Source of the DNA: Spirodela intermedia
Taxonomy: Eukaryota > Streptophyta > Magnoliopsida > Alismatales > Araceae
Length of the DNA stretch: 64,000 nucleotides
NCBI GenBank assembly: GCA_902729315.2
Contig: LR746276.1
Location: forward strand, 2,721,669-2,785,668
Direction of reading: 5' to 3'
Part shown: positions 61,316-64,000 of the stretch, piece by piece
Numbering within the stretch: position 1 is the first letter of the stretch
How the letters are laid out: each line of letters begins with the position of its first letter
The notes under the pieces: generated by a model
Told to the model about the DNA's origin: nothing
The model's input: the letters and a program-made list of their open reading frames with translations, nothing else
The model's database searches: none
Program-made: the position numbers and the translations under genes

Positions 61316-64000
61316 GTAAGAATTTTTTCGTGCCAAGTTGCATCTTGAATGGAAACTAGTTTATGAGCAATTCTGCCTTAAATCTATTGAACATATTATG
61401 AGCTTATTATATGTTATTATCTGATTGTGAAATCTCATTTATTTCCTCTTAATTGTTGACAAATTAAACCCATTTGGAGAAAATATTTTGCAATCAATAG
61501 TATCTATTGTCCAAGGTTGAGGAATACTATAACAAAAGGGTACATAGATAGTAATTTTGACTATAGTGATGAGAGATGGAGTTGACCTATAAGAAGAAAG
61601 GTTGTACTTTTTAAAGTTAGTTGTCACTCATGCACCTCCTAGTTATGCTCTATTTATAGGTATCTAGTTTAGGCTAGTAGGGGCAACTTATCCCAAATCT
61701 CTTTAACTATTACACATATTGAAAATTTCTGAAATTTATTAACATCGACAACACAATGTAGCATATGTATTATTTCACTATTGAGAAGTCTTAAGTGACT
61801 TTTGGAATCCTCTTCAATTATAATCCAAACATTAAAGTTATATGATTGAGTTAAAGTTTTCATTTTATTTCTTCATTAGGAGAAATTTGATACAATCAAG
61901 AGATGAAGCCAAATGATGAATTGTCCATAAAAAATCTGACTCACTAGACTATTAGTCAAGTGATCTATACTTTAAGATTGGTGAGATCTCTAGATAAGCT
62001 TGCTCTGATACTAATTATAAGTCATATTTTACAATTATGAAACATCAATAAGGGGGGAGAAATTGATACTTATGATAGATTAAGAATTTTCTTTTTATAT
62101 ATTTTTTAAATATCTTCTTAAATTTAATCTAATATTAATATTTAGAGAGATGAAGATTACAATCTCAGTCCCTATTTTAGTCTCTAAAATACACTTAATT
62201 TCATAGTAGCAGCCGCTCATACAATCTAAGCTTTACAAGCATGTATTAACCACTAGAATCACAGGTTCTAGATATTATAAATGAACTATATTGCAAGCAC
62301 ACCATAGGTGCCTCAGTGTTCAACACTTTTGAACCAAAAAGCAAAGAGACAAAGAAACAAATAAAATAACTTTTGCCATTACCTTCAATAGAAGATGGAG
62401 AATTTTTACTATGTCAAAGGATCACGTTGAAGCAAGTGGATAGGATAAGAAGCCATTTGAGTTTTTTCTTCAAATATAAACTTTTAGGATGTTGATTTCA
62501 GCAGCAAGACAACAATGTGTAGGATACGGGTTGCAATGAAAGTCACTCTCCTCTAATTTTTTGTTTGATTTCTATGTCCCAATATAGGACAAAATACTCC
62601 TTTTATGTTGGGGCTTATTGGGATGGATTGCACCCTTTAATAGGTCTCTTCAACATGAGCTCCTCACTATTTTGAGCCTGAATAGTTCTTTTGATTTGGG
62701 TTGTACTGATGTTTGGCCTTAGTGACTCTTTTATTTAGGCTACATTGGTGTTTGGGCCTTAATGGCTCTATTATTATTATGTTGATCCTCTAAGCATACT
62801 AGTGGGCTGCACTTGCACATTCTATGCATTTAGGTCTAGTAATTACATGCTATTTATATGCTTTGAATCCTACTACAAAAAAGTTGTTGGATTTTAGGGT
62901 GCACTTAGATCAAAGTGGGAATGGGGTTGACTTGATCATTTTCTAATCTTGACTTATATCACCTTTTCCTGAAATCCCTAATCCTCTTCAAAGTTCCATG
63001 TCATATGCTATTCGAGGCTATAAAGGACTGGAACTAAAGGATTTTTAAGTGGTTCTACCCCTTACCTATGTCCACTCTACATATACAAATTTATTCTTGA
63101 GTTCCACTAAATTAAACATTTCAATGTCAACCATTGATTATTAGGCTCAATTCTCAAATTAATTCACTCTTAAATTTTCTTCTAAATTCATGACTACATT
63201 ATGCTAACAATTGATTAATGGGTAAGGTCTCTAGAGTAATAACATGAAGATTCGATCACAATTTTGTGTCATAACAAATATGAAAGATTTTACCTTGGGT
63301 CTTTTTCAAAATATGATGTTAAGTTATAATGCATCCAGGATTTGAATGACAAGATTCATGATCAAGACTTGATTTTTGTTGTCCTCTTTTTGTAAATATG
63401 TTAGCTGAAGGTGGATAGTACTATGACTTTGATCACTTGAAATAATTACTCAACACATTCCCTTCATGTTGTTTGACTAGTAGAAAATGCCACATGATTG
63501 CTCATAGAACTTTCTTTAGAAAATATTAACTAAACTCTTAAAATTTTAGAGGGGTTAGAGATTATCATTCAAACCTATGTAGATGTTGGAAAGGTACTGT
63601 ATTTATAGATAATTCAAAGTTTAAAGCCTCCTTTATTTTTTGTCCTCTATCAAGGTTTATATTTCTAAAAATAGTTAGAAATTAGAATAGTTAAACAACT
63701 AATATAATGTCCATTAAGGAGTTTTATATCTTGATAAGAAATAAATACATGGTTCTATTAAATTATAATGTCTATATTTGATGTATATCAATTCAATTGA
63801 GTTTGGTAAGAATTTCATAATGTTGAAATAAAATAGTGATTTAGCAATCAAAATTTTTCTAAAACATCTCAAATAAAAACCAATAATTAAGTAGACTTCT
63901 TCAATCATGATTATAAATACTTCTAATCATAATTTAAGTAATTTAAAATATTCAAAATCATTTTCTAAATACATGATTCTATTAAATTATAATGTCTATA
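61316..64000. other. Presumed last visible intron of the LRR gene, repeat-rich
   Basis: Begins with a consensus donor (GTAAGAAT) after the tenth LRR exon. No further LRR, malectin-like or kinase exon was found to the window end, so the intron is at least 2.7 kb or the gene is truncated. Contents are AT-rich, with the copia remnant at 61.7-62.0 kb. Confidence 0.5.
61660..62020 (-). pseudogene. Ty1/copia gag remnant with primer binding site
   Basis: The minus-strand frame at 61863-61669 contains HMLHCVVDVNKFQKFSICV followed by KEIWDKL, the pattern of copia Gag (Cys-x-L-x-x-x-E/K-F ... AKEIWDKL). About 145 bp before it, at 62008-62019, the minus strand reads TAGTATCAGAGC, one mismatch from the tRNA-Met primer site. 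It lies beyond the last visible LRR exon. LTR ends were not resolved. Confidence 0.6.

Noticed and set aside
1-64000. CRISPR arrays, bacterial operons, tRNA or rRNA genes
   Set aside because: No regularly spaced direct repeats, no prokaryotic gene structure, and no cloverleaf or rRNA sequence was seen. The only Pol III-like signal is the SINE candidate near 40.85 kb.

Overview
This is nuclear DNA from a flowering plant. The genes are split by many GT-AG introns, the intergenic DNA is AT-rich with decayed LTR retroelements, and the protein families are plant ones: a vacuolar sorting receptor, LEC1-type NF-YB, organellar TWINKLE and an LRR receptor kinase family. Several 5' exons are very GC-rich, as in many monocots, but I cannot name the species.

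Layout. (1) 1-3255, plus strand: the 3' part of an RBM19/MRD1-type pre-rRNA processing factor. (2) 4119-9119, minus strand: a complete 12-exon vacuolar sorting receptor (630 aa), convergent with gene 1. (3) About 9.1-24.8 kb: gene-poor DNA holding remnants of a Ty3/gypsy element (LTR, primer site, gag), a molybdopterin synthase large-subunit pseudogene cut by a Ty1/copia LTR with a gag remnant, and a gypsy RNase H fragment. (4) 24863-26118 and 27656-29301, minus strand: two head-to-tail LEC1-type NF-YB genes. Each has a first coding exon of exactly 52 nt that a single-exon reading would miss. (5) About 29.5-36.3 kb: no recognised gene. (6) 36366-57541, minus strand: a complete 21-exon TWINKLE primase-helicase (701 aa), about 21 kb long because of large introns. 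(7) 58794-61315, plus strand: ten successive LRR exons of an LRR-VIII-like receptor kinase gene. Its 5' exons are missing and its kinase part is not in view. A mitochondrial-type rps1 fragment sits in one intron and a copia remnant in the last.

The neighbouring genes do not form a pathway. RBM19/MRD1 acts in the nucleolus, the receptor in Golgi-to-vacuole sorting, NF-YB in embryo-type transcription and TWINKLE in organelle DNA replication. The only functional cluster is the tandem LEC1-type pair. Exon boundaries were placed by hand from splice consensus, reading phase and family similarity. All summed coding lengths close in frame, but no transcript data were available. I found no convincing new multi-gene system. 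The most interesting signals are the tandem LEC1-type pair with shared intron RY motifs, the organelle DNA in the LRR gene, a GC-AG intron in TWINKLE, the LTR-cut pseudogene and a templated-insertion scar in a TWINKLE intron.
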